Of a stretch of 64,000 nt of DNA, positions 27,896-37,026 are shown in pieces. Every line of letters begins with the position of its first letter. The first letter of the stretch is position 1. The DNA is taken from assembly GCF_016793825.1 (NCBI RefSeq), contig NZ_JAEULM010000030.1, forward strand, positions 62,001 through 126,000, written 5' to 3'. Under the pieces are notes generated by a model. That model did no database searches. It was given only the letters and a program-made list of their open reading frames with translations, and was not told the DNA's origin. The stretch comes from Sphingopyxis sp. GTDB lineage: Bacteria > Pseudomonadota > Alphaproteobacteria > Sphingomonadales > Sphingomonadaceae. The translations under genes and the position numbers were made by a program.

Positions 27896-28957
27896 CTACA
27901 GGGTCAAGGGGCCGGGGGGCGATTGACGGGCTCTCACGGCTTCCCGCACTTCCTGGCTGCGGTCCAGCGGCATCACCAGGATATCGTCGCCATCGACGAT
28001 CACGGCGACGTCCCGCATTCCGATGACCGAAACCCGCTTCCGTCCGGCGCGAACCAGTGTTCCCGCGGCGTCGTGCAGGAAGACGTCGCCGGTCGTGGCA
28101 TTCCCGTTCCCGTCCTTGGCTTCCGCAAGATTGTACACGGCCTGCCAACTTCCGAGGTCGGACCAACCCATCGATACGGGTACGACCGCGACACGGTCGT
28201 CCTTTTCCATCACCGCATAATCGATCGAGTCCGACGGTGCCCGCGCAAAGGAAGACGCATCGGCATAGAAGGCATCGCCGTCGTACCGGCCCGCCGCCAC
28301 CGACTGCTCCACCGCCTCGAAAATCGCGCGGCATTGTTCGAGCATCGCATCGCGCATCCGTCCAGCCCGGAACAGAAAAATCCCCGCGTTCCAGCTATAT
28401 CCCCCTATCGCAAGCATGCGTTCGGCGTCTTCCAGCGGTGGCTTCTCGACGAACCGATCGACCGCGAAGCCGCCTTGCTCCAATGCGCCGCCGCTGGCGA
28501 TATAGCCGAAACCGGTATCGGGACGATCGGGCGCGATGCCGAATGTCACGAGCCAGTCCTGGCGGGCGAGGTCCGCGCCGAGCGTGATCGCCGCGTGGAA
28601 GGCATCGACATCTGCAATGACATGGTCGCTCGGCATGACCAGCAGCAGGTCCTCGGCGTCGGCGCGCGCCACGGCGAGCGCGATCGCCGCAGCCGTGTTG
28701 CGCGCGATGGGTTCGACCAGCAGGATGGCTTCGCGGCCATCCATCTGGTCGCGAACGGCGACGACATGGGGATCGCCGCACACCACAAAGGGCGGCAGGA
28801 ACGCCGACCCCGCGGGCGTTCGCCGCAAGGTTTGCCGAAACAGGCTTTCCTCGCCGTGCAGGGACAGAAACTGCTTGGCCTGTGTGCCGCGTGATTCGGG
28901 CCATAGGCGGGTTCCGGCACCGCCGCACAGGATAACGGGTCGTATCATAACGCTCAT
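27896..28957 (-). CDS. manC: Mannose-1-phosphate guanylyltransferase (monofunctional)
   Basis: 353 residues. Makes GDP-mannose from GTP and mannose-1-phosphate for exopolysaccharide or LPS synthesis. The nucleotidyltransferase signature GGAGTRLWPESR is at residues 12-23 and the conserved FVEKP near 169-173. The length covers only the guanylyltransferase domain; the C-terminal phosphomannose isomerase domain of bifunctional ManC (about 470 residues) is absent. Start could be ATG 28957 or ATG 28948. Divergent from the XrtA-type glycosyltransferase, so both may answer to the same signal. Confidence 0.92.
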   Translation of the reverse strand: MSVMIRPVILCGGAGTRLWPESRGTQAKQFLSLHGEESLFRQTLRRTPAGSAFLPPFVVCGDPHVVAVRDQMDGREAILLVEPIARNTAAAIALAVARADAEDLLLVMPSDHVIADVDAFHAAITLGADLARQDWLVTFGIAPDRPDTGFGYIASGGALEQGGFAVDRFVEKPPLEDAERMLAIGGYSWNAGIFLFRAGRMRDAMLEQCRAIFEAVEQSVAAGRYDGDAFYADASSFARAPSDSIDYAVMEKDDRVAVVPVSMGWSDLGSWQAVYNLAEAKDGNGNATTGDVFLHDAAGTLVRAGRKRVSVIGMRDVAVIVDGDDILVMPLDRSQEVREAVRARQSPPGPLTL

Positions 28958-29080
28958 CGGTTCGATGTATCGCCTTGCCGTATCTCCGTCATCCCTCAAT
29001 AGGGTGCGTCCAAGTGTAAAATTAACCGACAGTTGACGCCTCTGCGCTACGGTCGTTTCCCGAAAGGGCCAGATGTTTCC

Positions 29081-30469
29081 ATGTTCCGACTGTTCAAACA
29101 TTATGTGCCACACGCGGTCGTTTGGCTGGCGCTGATCGAGTTCATCGCATTGCTCGGTTCGGCCGAGGGGGCGTGGCACATCTATGCGCATTTTGCCGAC
29201 TTTGACGCGGGTGATCTTGGGACCCGCTGGTTGCCGCTTACCACCTTCGCCCTGTCCAACTCGCTCGCGATGATGGCAACCGGCATGTACGGAAACGAGG
29301 CACTGCGGTCGATGAAGTTCGCGACCGCGCGCCTTCTGGCGGCTATTTCGCTGGGCGTCATCTTCCTTGCCGTTGTCGGATTCCTCTTGCCGACCGCGAC
29401 ATTGTGGCGGGTGAACAGTCTCTACGCGATGGGCCTGGCAATTGCGGCGCTGTTCGTCATTCGCCTGATCCTGACGCAGTCGGCGGGAGCGGAAGCCTTT
29501 AAGCGCCGGATTCTTGTTTTGGGAGCAGGGTCGCGCGCCGCCCGGCTGCAGTCGCTGGCAGAGATGCCGGGCAGCGGGCTGGAGATCGCCGGCTTCGTCG
29601 CGATGTCGGGCAGCGAAAAGGTGGTGAAGGGCGCGGTTGCGCGGGAAGCGATCCCCAATCTGTCCGAACATGTCGTCGCGCTTGGTGCGGGTGAAGTTGT
29701 GATGGCCATGGAGGAACGGCGTAACACGCTGCCGCTGGGAGATCTGCTTCGCGTCAAGACGACCGGCGTGCATGTCAACGATATCGCCAGCTTTATCGAG
29801 CGAGAGACCGGGCGCGTCGATCTGGCGACGACAAACCCAAGCGCGCTCATCTTTTCCGACGGCTTTTCGGCGGGGCAGCGAATCTCGAAGGTCGGCAAGC
29901 GCGTGTTCGACATCCTGGCAAGTCTGATCGTCCTCGTCGTCGGTCTGCCCTTGATCCTGCTCGCGGGAATCGCGGTGAAGCTCGATAGCAAGGGCCCCGT
30001 CCTCTATCGTCAGTCGCGGGTCGGGTTGTTCGGCGAACCGTATGACATCTACAAGATCCGGTCGATGCGCGCCGATGCGGAAGCCGCGGGAAAAGCCGTT
30101 TGGGCGAGCGAGAATGACCCGCGGATCACCCGCGTCGGCAACGTCATCCGCAAGCTTCGTATCGACGAACTGCCACAGCTCTGGTGCGTGTTGAAAGGGC
30201 ATATGAGCTTTGTCGGCCCGCGTCCCGAGCGGCCGTGCTTCGTCGACGAGTTGGAGGAGCAACTGCCCTATTATGCCGAACGGCATATGGTGAAGCCGGG
30301 CCTCACCGGCTGGGCGCAGATCAACTATCCTTATGGCGCGTCGGTCGAGGACGCGCGCGCGAAGCTCGAATATGATCTTTACTATGCGAAGAATTATTCG
30401 CCCTTCCTCGACCTTTTGATCCTGCTCCAGACCGTGCGCGTCGTGTTGTGGCCGGAGGGGGCGCGCTGA
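29081..30469 (+). CDS. XrtA/PEP-CTERM system-type sugar transferase (polyprenyl glycosylphosphotransferase)
   Basis: 462 residues. Four N-terminal membrane segments, a nucleotide-binding-like middle ([15 protein letters not shown]), a fifth membrane segment ([22 protein letters not shown]) and the C-terminal bacterial sugar transferase domain ([52 protein letters not shown]). It should transfer the first sugar-phosphate to undecaprenyl phosphate. The match is to the TIGR03013 subfamily that accompanies exosortase XrtA. The prsK kinase gene begins within 6 bases, so it heads an operon. No exosortase gene is in the window. Confidence 0.92.
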   Translation: MFRLFKHYVPHAVVWLALIEFIALLGSAEGAWHIYAHFADFDAGDLGTRWLPLTTFALSNSLAMMATGMYGNEALRSMKFATARLLAAISLGVIFLAVVGFLLPTATLWRVNSLYAMGLAIAALFVIRLILTQSAGAEAFKRRILVLGAGSRAARLQSLAEMPGSGLEIAGFVAMSGSEKVVKGAVAREAIPNLSEHVVALGAGEVVMAMEERRNTLPLGDLLRVKTTGVHVNDIASFIERETGRVDLATTNPSALIFSDGFSAGQRISKVGKRVFDILASLIVLVVGLPLILLAGIAVKLDSKGPVLYRQSRVGLFGEPYDIYKIRSMRADAEAAGKAVWASENDPRITRVGNVIRKLRIDELPQLWCVLKGHMSFVGPRPERPCFVDELEEQLPYYAERHMVKPGLTGWAQINYPYGASVEDARAKLEYDLYYAKNYSPFLDLLILLQTVRVVLWPEGAR

Positions 30470-30474
30470 CCGTG

Positions 30475-32583
30475 ATGCTCGCCGGTCTGTCCGATATTCT
30501 GTCTGCGTTGGCGCTAGCGGCTTTTGCGGGGGTTGCGTTGTGGCTGCTCGCACGGCCGCGGAGTCGGATGTTGGTGCTGATGCCGGCACCGCGCTGGCTG
30601 GCGATCGCGGCCGCGGCGACCGCCGCGTGGTGTGGGGCACTTTATGTCTGGTCGCCCGGATCGTCGCAGGCGCTGGTCGTGCAGGCTTTGCGCGACCTTG
30701 CGATGCTGGGCTGGCTGCGCATGACATTCTGGTCGCCGTCAGCGCCGATGTCGCGGCCGCTCCGCTTGGTCCTTCGCCTGCTGATGACGATCAGCGGCGC
30801 GATGCTGCTCGTCGGCGGGGCCGCGCACTGGCGCCACGGCGCGGAGGCCGCCGAGTGGCTGGGCTCGACGCTCGCCATCTCGGCCATGATCGTGGCGACG
30901 GGTGGATTGCTCATTGTCGATGGCGCGGTGCGCCGCGCGGGTGCCGGGCTGCGAATGCCGGTGATGGCCGTCGCGGGCGGCTTTGCGATGCTCTGGTCCT
31001 ATGAACTCAACGTGCAGTTGATCGGTGCGCTGACGGACAAGCCCGCGTCGACGTTGATCCATCTGCTTCCCGCAGTTGCGCTGTTGATCCTGCCGACGTT
31101 CGTGGTCGCCGCGATGGATGTCGGGCGCGAGCGGATCCGATTGTCGCGGACGGCGGCGATGCGGACGCTGATCCTGATCGGCGCTGCGACCTATCTGATC
31201 CTGATCGGTCTCGTCGGTGCGCTCGCGCGGTTGATCGGCGGCGACTATGGCGAACTGGCGCAGGGTACTTTCCTGATCTTTGCGCTCGGCGCGGGCGGGC
31301 TGCTGTTCCTCTCTGCGCGCGCCCGCGCATGGTTGTCGGTGATGATCTCGAAGCATTTTTTCGAGCATCGCTATGACTATCGCGCCGAGTGGATGCGCTT
31401 CACCGCGACGCTCGCGCAGGGCGATGGCGAAGACGACCGAAACCTCCATCGCCGTGCCGCGAAAGCGCTTGCGGAGTTGACGGGCAGCCCGGGCGCGTTG
31501 CTGATGCTGCCCGATGCCCTGGGGGCGTTCCGTGTTGCCGAGCAATGGCACTGGCCGGCGGGAATCGAGGGCGAAGCGTCGCTATCGCTTCGGTCGGCGT
31601 TCATGCTGCAGGAAACCCGGCACATCGTCGATCTGGATGCCGAACGGCGGGGTCGATCGTCAGACGAACAGGATCTGGCCGTCCCCGACTGGCTGCTTGC
31701 CGATCCGCGCGCATGGGTGGTTGTGCCAGTGCTGCACTTCCACCGGATGATCGCGGTCGTTGTCCTTCACCGCCCGCCGGTGTCGCGCGCGCTCGATTGG
31801 GAAGATCTCGATGTACTGCGTATCGCGGGGCAGCAGGCCGCAAGCTACCTTGCTGAATCGCAAAGTCAGGCAGCGCTGTCCGAAGCGAAGCGTTTCGACG
31901 AATTCAATCGGCGCTTTGCGTTCATCATGCACGACATCAAGAATCTCGCGAGCCAGCTCAACCTCCTTGCAAGTAACGCCGAACGCCATGCAGATAAGCC
32001 GGCGTTCCGCGCCGATATGGTCGAGACCCTGAAGATATCGTCGGGTCGACTGTCCGACCTGCTCGTCCGTCTGTCGGCGCGCGAGCGCGGCAAGGCGGCC
32101 GAAGCAGAACGGACCCTGGTTGAGCCGCTGTTGAACGCGGTTGCGGCCGACGCGAATGCGCGGCGGGCCCTGTTCGTCGGCTGTCAGGCGGGAATTGCCG
32201 CATGGGGTGATGCGGGGTCGATCCGCCAAATCGTCCAGCATCTCGTCGCCAACGCAATCGACGCCTCGCCGGCCGATACGGCAGTTCAGGTGATTGCCGT
32301 TGCCGAGCAGGGTCGGGCGCGGATCGACGTGATCGATCAGGGCGCGGGCATGACCCGTGCCTTCATCCGCGACGAACTGTTCAAACCCTTCGTATCGACG
32401 AAGGAGGGCGGGTTCGGTCTGGGCGCGTTCGAAGCCTTGCAACTCGCGCAAGCGATGGGCGGGACAATCGAAGTGGCAAGCGAACCGGGCAAGGGGAGCA
32501 ACTTCACCCTGTGGTTGCCGCTCGCCGATACGCGCCCTGGCGGAGCAATCGACGAACGGATCAAGAAGGTGGCAGGTCAATGA
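30475..32583 (+). CDS. prsK: XrtA/PEP-CTERM system sensor histidine kinase PrsK
   Basis: 702 residues. About nine N-terminal membrane segments (residues 5-285), then the diagnostic FEHRYDYRAEWMRFTATLA, a GAF-like domain (about 320-460), and a kinase core with the phospho-acceptor His near residue 486 in FIMHDIKNLASQLNLL. The HATPase part shows NAIDASP, DQGAGM and GGFGLGAF boxes. PrsK pairs with PrsR to control PEP-CTERM and exopolysaccharide genes. Start ATG 30475 or the adjacent GTG 30472, both behind GGAGGGGG. Its stop overlaps the prsR start (ATGA). Confidence 0.92.
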   Translation: MLAGLSDILSALALAAFAGVALWLLARPRSRMLVLMPAPRWLAIAAAATAAWCGALYVWSPGSSQALVVQALRDLAMLGWLRMTFWSPSAPMSRPLRLVLRLLMTISGAMLLVGGAAHWRHGAEAAEWLGSTLAISAMIVATGGLLIVDGAVRRAGAGLRMPVMAVAGGFAMLWSYELNVQLIGALTDKPASTLIHLLPAVALLILPTFVVAAMDVGRERIRLSRTAAMRTLILIGAATYLILIGLVGALARLIGGDYGELAQGTFLIFALGAGGLLFLSARARAWLSVMISKHFFEHRYDYRAEWMRFTATLAQGDGEDDRNLHRRAAKALAELTGSPGALLMLPDALGAFRVAEQWHWPAGIEGEASLSLRSAFMLQETRHIVDLDAERRGRSSDEQDLAVPDWLLADPRAWVVVPVLHFHRMIAVVVLHRPPVSRALDWEDLDVLRIAGQQAASYLAESQSQAALSEAKRFDEFNRRFAFIMHDIKNLASQLNLLASNAERHADKPAFRADMVETLKISSGRLSDLLVRLSARERGKAAEAERTLVEPLLNAVAADANARRALFVGCQAGIAAWGDAGSIRQIVQHLVANAIDASPADTAVQVIAVAEQGRARIDVIDQGAGMTRAFIRDELFKPFVSTKEGGFGLGAFEALQLAQAMGGTIEVASEPGKGSNFTLWLPLADTRPGGAIDERIKKVAGQ

Positions 32584-33965
32584 GCGAGAATGCAGCCGAT
32601 GTGCGCAAGCTGCTGGTCGTCGAGGACGACCCCGGTCTCCAGGCGCAGCTCAAATGGGCCTATGACGGCTACGAGGTGCTGATCGCGGGTGATCATGACG
32701 GCGCGATGGGTATTCTGCGCGTCGAGGAACCCGCCGTCGTAACGCTCGATCTCGGCCTGCCGCCCGATCCCGACGGGACTCGTGAGGGCTTTCGCGTGCT
32801 GAAGGCCATTCTCGAAGCCAAGCCCGACACCAAGGTGATCGTCGTGTCGGGCCATGGCGAGCGGACGAGCGCGCTTGCAGCGATCGCGAACGGAGCGTGG
32901 GATTTTTACCAGAAGCCGATCGATATCGAAGAACTGGGTCTGATCGTCCGCCGCGCCTTTCACGTGCGCGAACTGGAGGTCGAAAACGCACGGCTTGCCG
33001 AACAGGGTGCGAGCGACAACCGTGTTCTGGGTGCGATGATCACCGGGGCCCCCGAAATGCTAAAGGTCGCGCGGACTATTGAGCGCGTGGCCAACCTCGA
33101 CGTGTCGGTGATGCTTCTCGGCGCCAGTGGCACCGGCAAGGAACTGCTCGCGCGTGGGCTGCACGAGGCAAGCGGCCGCCGCGATGGTGCCTTTGTCGCG
33201 ATCAATTGCGCGGCGATCCCGGAAAACCTGCTCGAAAGCGAGCTGTTCGGGCATGAAAAGGGCGCCTTCACGGGTGCGGTCAAGACGACCGAGGGCAAGA
33301 TTGAGCTGGCACATGGCGGGACGCTGTTCCTCGACGAGGTCGGTGATATTCCGTTGCCGCTTCAGGTGAAATTGCTACGTTTCTTGCAGGAACGAACGAT
33401 CGAACGGATCGGCGGGCGCAAGGCGATTGCGGTCGATACGCGCATCGTGTGCGCGACGCACCGCAACCTCGATGCGATGATCGCGGAGCAGAGCTTTCGC
33501 GACGATCTTTATTACCGGCTTGCGGAAATGGTGGTGAAGATTCCTTCGCTTGCCGAGCGGCCGGGCGATGCGGTGTTGCTCGCGCGCCATTTCCTGCATC
33601 AATATGCGCCAGCGATGAATCCCGCGGTACGCGGCTTCGCGCCAGACGCGCTGCAGGCGATCGACGAGGGGGGCTGGCAGGGCAATGTTCGCGAGCTTGA
33701 AAATCGCGTCAAACGTGCCGTGATCATGGCCGACGGCAAGCTGGTGACGCCGGGCGATCTTGATCTTGCGGGACGGTCGGATGGAGAGGGCGAAGGCGGT
33801 GAGGATTACCTGAATCTGCGTAGCGCGCGCGAGGCGGCGGATCGCGTCGCGATCCGCCGCGCCATGACGCAAAGCGACGGCAATATCTCGCTTGCTGCGA
33901 AGTTGCTCGGGATCAGCCGCCCCACCCTGTACGATCTGCTCAAGCAATATCGGATGCACGCCTGA
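32580..33965 (+). CDS. prsR: PEP-CTERM-box response regulator PrsR (sigma-54 activator)
   Basis: 461 residues. Receiver domain 1-125 with phospho-acceptor Asp in VTLDLGLPPDPDG; AAA+ sigma-54 interaction domain with Walker A GASGTGKE, an intact GAFTGA loop and Walker B LFLDEVGD; C-terminal Fis-type HTH (NISLAAKLLGISRPTLYDLLKQY). It should activate sigma-54 promoters when phosphorylated by PrsK. The intact motifs contrast with the NtrC-like protein at 53357. Start overlaps prsK, and the next gene begins directly after the stop. Confidence 0.93.
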   Translation: MSENAADVRKLLVVEDDPGLQAQLKWAYDGYEVLIAGDHDGAMGILRVEEPAVVTLDLGLPPDPDGTREGFRVLKAILEAKPDTKVIVVSGHGERTSALAAIANGAWDFYQKPIDIEELGLIVRRAFHVRELEVENARLAEQGASDNRVLGAMITGAPEMLKVARTIERVANLDVSVMLLGASGTGKELLARGLHEASGRRDGAFVAINCAAIPENLLESELFGHEKGAFTGAVKTTEGKIELAHGGTLFLDEVGDIPLPLQVKLLRFLQERTIERIGGRKAIAVDTRIVCATHRNLDAMIAEQSFRDDLYYRLAEMVVKIPSLAERPGDAVLLARHFLHQYAPAMNPAVRGFAPDALQAIDEGGWQGNVRELENRVKRAVIMADGKLVTPGDLDLAGRSDGEGEGGEDYLNLRSAREAADRVAIRRAMTQSDGNISLAAKLLGISRPTLYDLLKQYRMHA

Positions 33966-35810
33966 ATGGGCATCGCTCGGCCTCTGCTTGCTGCTCTGAT
34001 TGCGGCAGCGGTGCTGGCCGGCTGCAATGGCGCCCCTGCGGCGGCATCGCGCGATGTCTGGCGGCAGCAGATCGCCGAACAGAAGGCCGCGATCGCGAAT
34101 GATCCTCACGATATCGCGGCGCGGGTCAAACTGGCGCGCGCGCAGATCCGATTGGGTGACGGGATCGGTGCCGAGGCGACGGTCAGGGCAGCGCTCGCGG
34201 CTGGGGGAAAGGGGGACTATCTGCGCCCCCTGCTTGCGCGGGCATATGCGCTGCAGGGCGATGGTACGCGCGCCTTCGAGACGCTCGACGGCGGGCCGAT
34301 CGCGCCTGACATGATCGGCGAAGCCGCATGGGTTGCGGGCGACATTCATCTCGACAACGGAAATCTCGACGCGGCGCGCGACGCCTATGACCGTGCGGTT
34401 CGAGAACTGCCGCGCAATTCGATGCTGTGGGTTGACGTCGCACGGTTTCGCGACGCCAATGCCGACACGCTGGGCGCGCGGGACGCAATCGACTTCGCGA
34501 TCGAGCTCGACCGGGGGAACAGCGCTGCCTTTGCGTACAAGGCGAACCTTGTCCGCACCCAACAGGGACTCGGCGCATCGCTAGAATGGTACGAAAAGGC
34601 GCTCGCCGCCGACCCGGACAATGCCGATGCCCTGATCGAACAAGCGGCGACCTTTGGCGATCTTGGTCGATACAAGGACATGCTGGCGGCGCTGCGTCGT
34701 GCCGCAACGTTCGCGCCGGATAATGCGCGACTCTTTTATCTGCAGGCCGTTCTGGCCGCCCGCGCCGGCAACTATGTGCTTGCGCGCAGCCTGCTTCAGC
34801 GAACGCGCGGTGCGCTTGACGATGAACCGGGCTTCATGCTGTTGAGTGCGGTCGTCGAGTTGCAGCTCGGAGGAGAGGCCGTGGCCGCGACCTGGGCGGA
34901 CCGGTTGATTGCCGAGCAGCCGAACAACCTCGTGGCGCGCCGTATTCTTGCGGTCGCCGACTGGGCAGACGGTGATGCCGATGCTGCCGCCGAGGCGCTG
35001 GCGCCGATCGTCGGGCGTACCGATGCCGATAGTTGGTCGCTGCTGCTCGCCGCGCGTGTGGCGGCCGAAACCGGACAGCGCGATGCATCCTTATCCTTCC
35101 TTGCGCGCGCCGCGTCGCTGAATCGTGGCAATGCGCCACCGTTTGCGGTCAATGACAGCTATGGCCTGGTCGCGATGGGGGGCGACGCGGCGCCGCTTGA
35201 TCCGGCGAAGGCGATCCCGGCGATTTCGGCCGATATGGCTGCGGGCAATTATGCCAGCGCCATCGCGCGCGCGACGAAGCTACGCGACGCGAACCGTGGG
35301 GTTGCCGACGCTCACATCCTGCTTGGCGACGCTGCGCTCGCCGGCGGGCGTTACGCTCTTGCGATCCAGTCGTACCGTTCCGCTCGCGATCTGGACGCCG
35401 GCGAGCGTACGACACTGCGTCTCGCCAACGCGCTTTTCGCCTCGGGAGACTCGGCTGGTTCGGGTGCCGCCATTCTTGCGCTGCGCGACAGCCAGCCGTC
35501 GAGCATCGCCGCCGACCGTCTGGCCGGGCATCTGGCGATGGACATCGAGCATTGGGATCAGGCGATCGGGCATTTCGAGCGCGTCCGTCAAAAGATCGGC
35601 AACCGCGATGTCGTCGTCTTGCGCGAACTGGCGCGTGCATGGGCCGCCAAGGGCGATCGCGCCCGCGCGCTGCCATTGATCGCGCTCGCCTATCGGCTGC
35701 AGCCGCTCAATTCTGAGATCATGCTGTTTTACGCAGACCTGCTCGATCAGCGCGGCGACAGCCAGAACGCCATGGATTTAAGGAACAAGGCTGAACAGAT
35801 CGGCCGTTGA
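33966..35810 (+). CDS. TPR-repeat lipoprotein of the XrtA system (PrsT-like)
   Basis: 614 residues. Lipoprotein signal with lipobox LAGC (about residues 17-20), then at least ten degenerate tetratricopeptide repeats to the C-terminus (for example AAWVAGDIHLDNGNLDAARDAYDRAV, ASLEWYEKALAADPDNADALIEQAA). Position right after prsR with no gap matches PrsT, the TPR protein of PEP-CTERM/exopolysaccharide systems, though PrsT proteins are usually near 900 residues, so this one is short. Probably a periplasmic scaffold for polymer export or assembly. Ends adjacent to the convergent GntR gene. Confidence 0.8.
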   Translation: MGIARPLLAALIAAAVLAGCNGAPAAASRDVWRQQIAEQKAAIANDPHDIAARVKLARAQIRLGDGIGAEATVRAALAAGGKGDYLRPLLARAYALQGDGTRAFETLDGGPIAPDMIGEAAWVAGDIHLDNGNLDAARDAYDRAVRELPRNSMLWVDVARFRDANADTLGARDAIDFAIELDRGNSAAFAYKANLVRTQQGLGASLEWYEKALAADPDNADALIEQAATFGDLGRYKDMLAALRRAATFAPDNARLFYLQAVLAARAGNYVLARSLLQRTRGALDDEPGFMLLSAVVELQLGGEAVAATWADRLIAEQPNNLVARRILAVADWADGDADAAAEALAPIVGRTDADSWSLLLAARVAAETGQRDASLSFLARAASLNRGNAPPFAVNDSYGLVAMGGDAAPLDPAKAIPAISADMAAGNYASAIARATKLRDANRGVADAHILLGDAALAGGRYALAIQSYRSARDLDAGERTTLRLANALFASGDSAGSGAAILALRDSQPSSIAADRLAGHLAMDIEHWDQAIGHFERVRQKIGNRDVVVLRELARAWAAKGDRARALPLIALAYRLQPLNSEIMLFYADLLDQRGDSQNAMDLRNKAEQIGR

Positions 35811-36158
35811 TCAGGCGTCGGTAAGATTGAGCAGCGTCTGGGCGTCGAGACCGATGCGACGCATCTGTTGCGCGACCGGCGGCCAGACATTGGTAAGGAA
35901 ATCTTCCCGCATCAGTTCACGCAGGCGATCGGTTGCGCCTTCGGCCACGAACATGCCCACGCCGCGCTTCACCGTGACGAGGCCTTCGTCCTGAAACGTC
36001 TGATAGGCCTTGGCGACGGTCAGCGGGTTTGCGCCTTCCTCCGCCGCGAGCGATCGGACCGACGGCAACATGTCGCCGTCACGGAAGCTGCCGTCGAGGA
36101 TGGCGTTCGCGATGACATCGCGCAGACGCTGGTACACGGGTTTGGACTGATCGAGCAT
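35811..36158 (-). CDS. GntR/YtrA-type transcriptional regulator
   Basis: 115 residues. Winged HTH of the GntR family at residues 1-72 (PVYQRLRDVIANAILDGSFRDGDMLPSVRSLAAEEGANPLTVAKAYQTFQDEGLVTVKRGVGMFV). The C-terminal part is only about 40 residues, typical of the YtrA subfamily, which has too little room for an effector domain and usually controls adjacent ABC transporter genes. No transporter of that type is next to it here, so its target is open. The stop abuts the PrsT-like stop. Confidence 0.88.
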   Translation of the reverse strand: MLDQSKPVYQRLRDVIANAILDGSFRDGDMLPSVRSLAAEEGANPLTVAKAYQTFQDEGLVTVKRGVGMFVAEGATDRLRELMREDFLTNVWPPVAQQMRRIGLDAQTLLNLTDA

Positions 36159-36229
36159 GCCGCCTTAATGCCATAAGACAGCAGCACAGTCAAATCTTGA
36201 AAGTTAGAGAAATGCCGGCTGAATTGAAA

Positions 36230-36811
36230 TTAAATGTCCCAAGTACTGACAATGTCATCATATTCGGGGCGCGGGCGTTCGGACAGGTCTGCTCCCGCAG
36301 TGCCAAGGAAGAAATAGCCGACGATGGTGTCGCCGTTGCCGACTCCGAACGCCTGCGCGACGGCCGGGCTATAGGCGGCCCAACCGGTAAGCCAGCTACC
36401 AACGAATCCATGGGCGTGTGCGGCGTGGAGAAGGTTCATGCCGACCGCGCCTGCCGACATCTGTTGTTCCCAGATGGGCACCTTGCTGTCCCGAACAGGG
36501 GTCGAGATCAGTACCGCGAGGCTTGGTGCCTGATGCGCGAACTGGTCGAGTGCCGACAGGTCCATTCCCGCAGCGCCTGGATTTTCGGCGACCCATGCGT
36601 TTTTGAGCAAGGTCGCGAACGCTTCGCGCTGGTTTGCCGCGATTGTGACAATCCGCCATGGCGCAAGCTTGCCATGGTCGGGCGTGCGCAGCGCGAGCGC
36701 GATGATGTCGCGCAGTTCGTTGGCGTCGGGGCCGGGGGCGATCATGTCGCGTGCCTTGCCCGAGCGACGGGTGGCGAGGTGCGAGCGGAGAGTGCTGGTG
36801 TCGTTGAACAT
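36230..36811 (-). CDS. Nitroreductase family protein
   Basis: 193 residues. FMN-binding nitroreductase fold: RRSGKARDMIAPGPDANELRDIIALALRTPDHGKLAPWRIV, MSAGAVGMNLLHAAHAHGFVGSWLTGWAAY, and the C-terminal VGYFFLGTAG. Related to YdjA/RutE-like NAD(P)H-dependent flavin reductases; substrate unknown. The ATG at 36811 lacks a good Shine-Dalgarno, but the upstream frame to 36904 has only a TTG. A perfect Fur-like palindrome lies 38 bases upstream of the start, suggesting iron control. Confidence 0.88.
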   Translation of the reverse strand: MFNDTSTLRSHLATRRSGKARDMIAPGPDANELRDIIALALRTPDHGKLAPWRIVTIAANQREAFATLLKNAWVAENPGAAGMDLSALDQFAHQAPSLAVLISTPVRDSKVPIWEQQMSAGAVGMNLLHAAHAHGFVGSWLTGWAAYSPAVAQAFGVGNGDTIVGYFFLGTAGADLSERPRPEYDDIVSTWDI

Positions 36812-36849
36812 GGGAGGTATTTGACGATCTTCGCGCACATCCGCAAGTG

Positions 36850-36866
36850 TTGCGAATGATTCGCAA
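36850..36866. promoter_or_regulatory. Fur-like palindrome upstream of nitroreductase and POT transporter
   Basis: TTGCGAAT-G-ATTCGCAA is a perfect 8-1-8 palindrome. Its inner 15 bases have the 7-1-7 layout of Fur boxes (TGnnAATnATTnnCA). It lies in the 215-base divergent region, 38 bases from the nitroreductase ATG and 160 from the transporter start. Assignment to Fur is by pattern only. Confidence 0.5.
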
Positions 36867-37026
36867 TAAATTTTCTTGCGGGTTCGATATGGTTTCACGC
36901 GCAATTAGATTCTTCCCTTGAGCAATTTTCGCGCTAGGTTACGCGATCATTACAGCAAGGGGGTGGGATTTCCGCGGAGCGGAATGCGGCATCCTCGCAA
37001 TCAAAACATACCGGGGAGCCCGATTG

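Noticed and set aside
29015-29020. TGTAAA as a PrsR/PEP-CTERM box with sigma-54 promoter between manC and the glycosyltransferase gene
   Set aside because: No matching inverted half and no GG-N10-GC promoter at proper spacing could be found on either strand.
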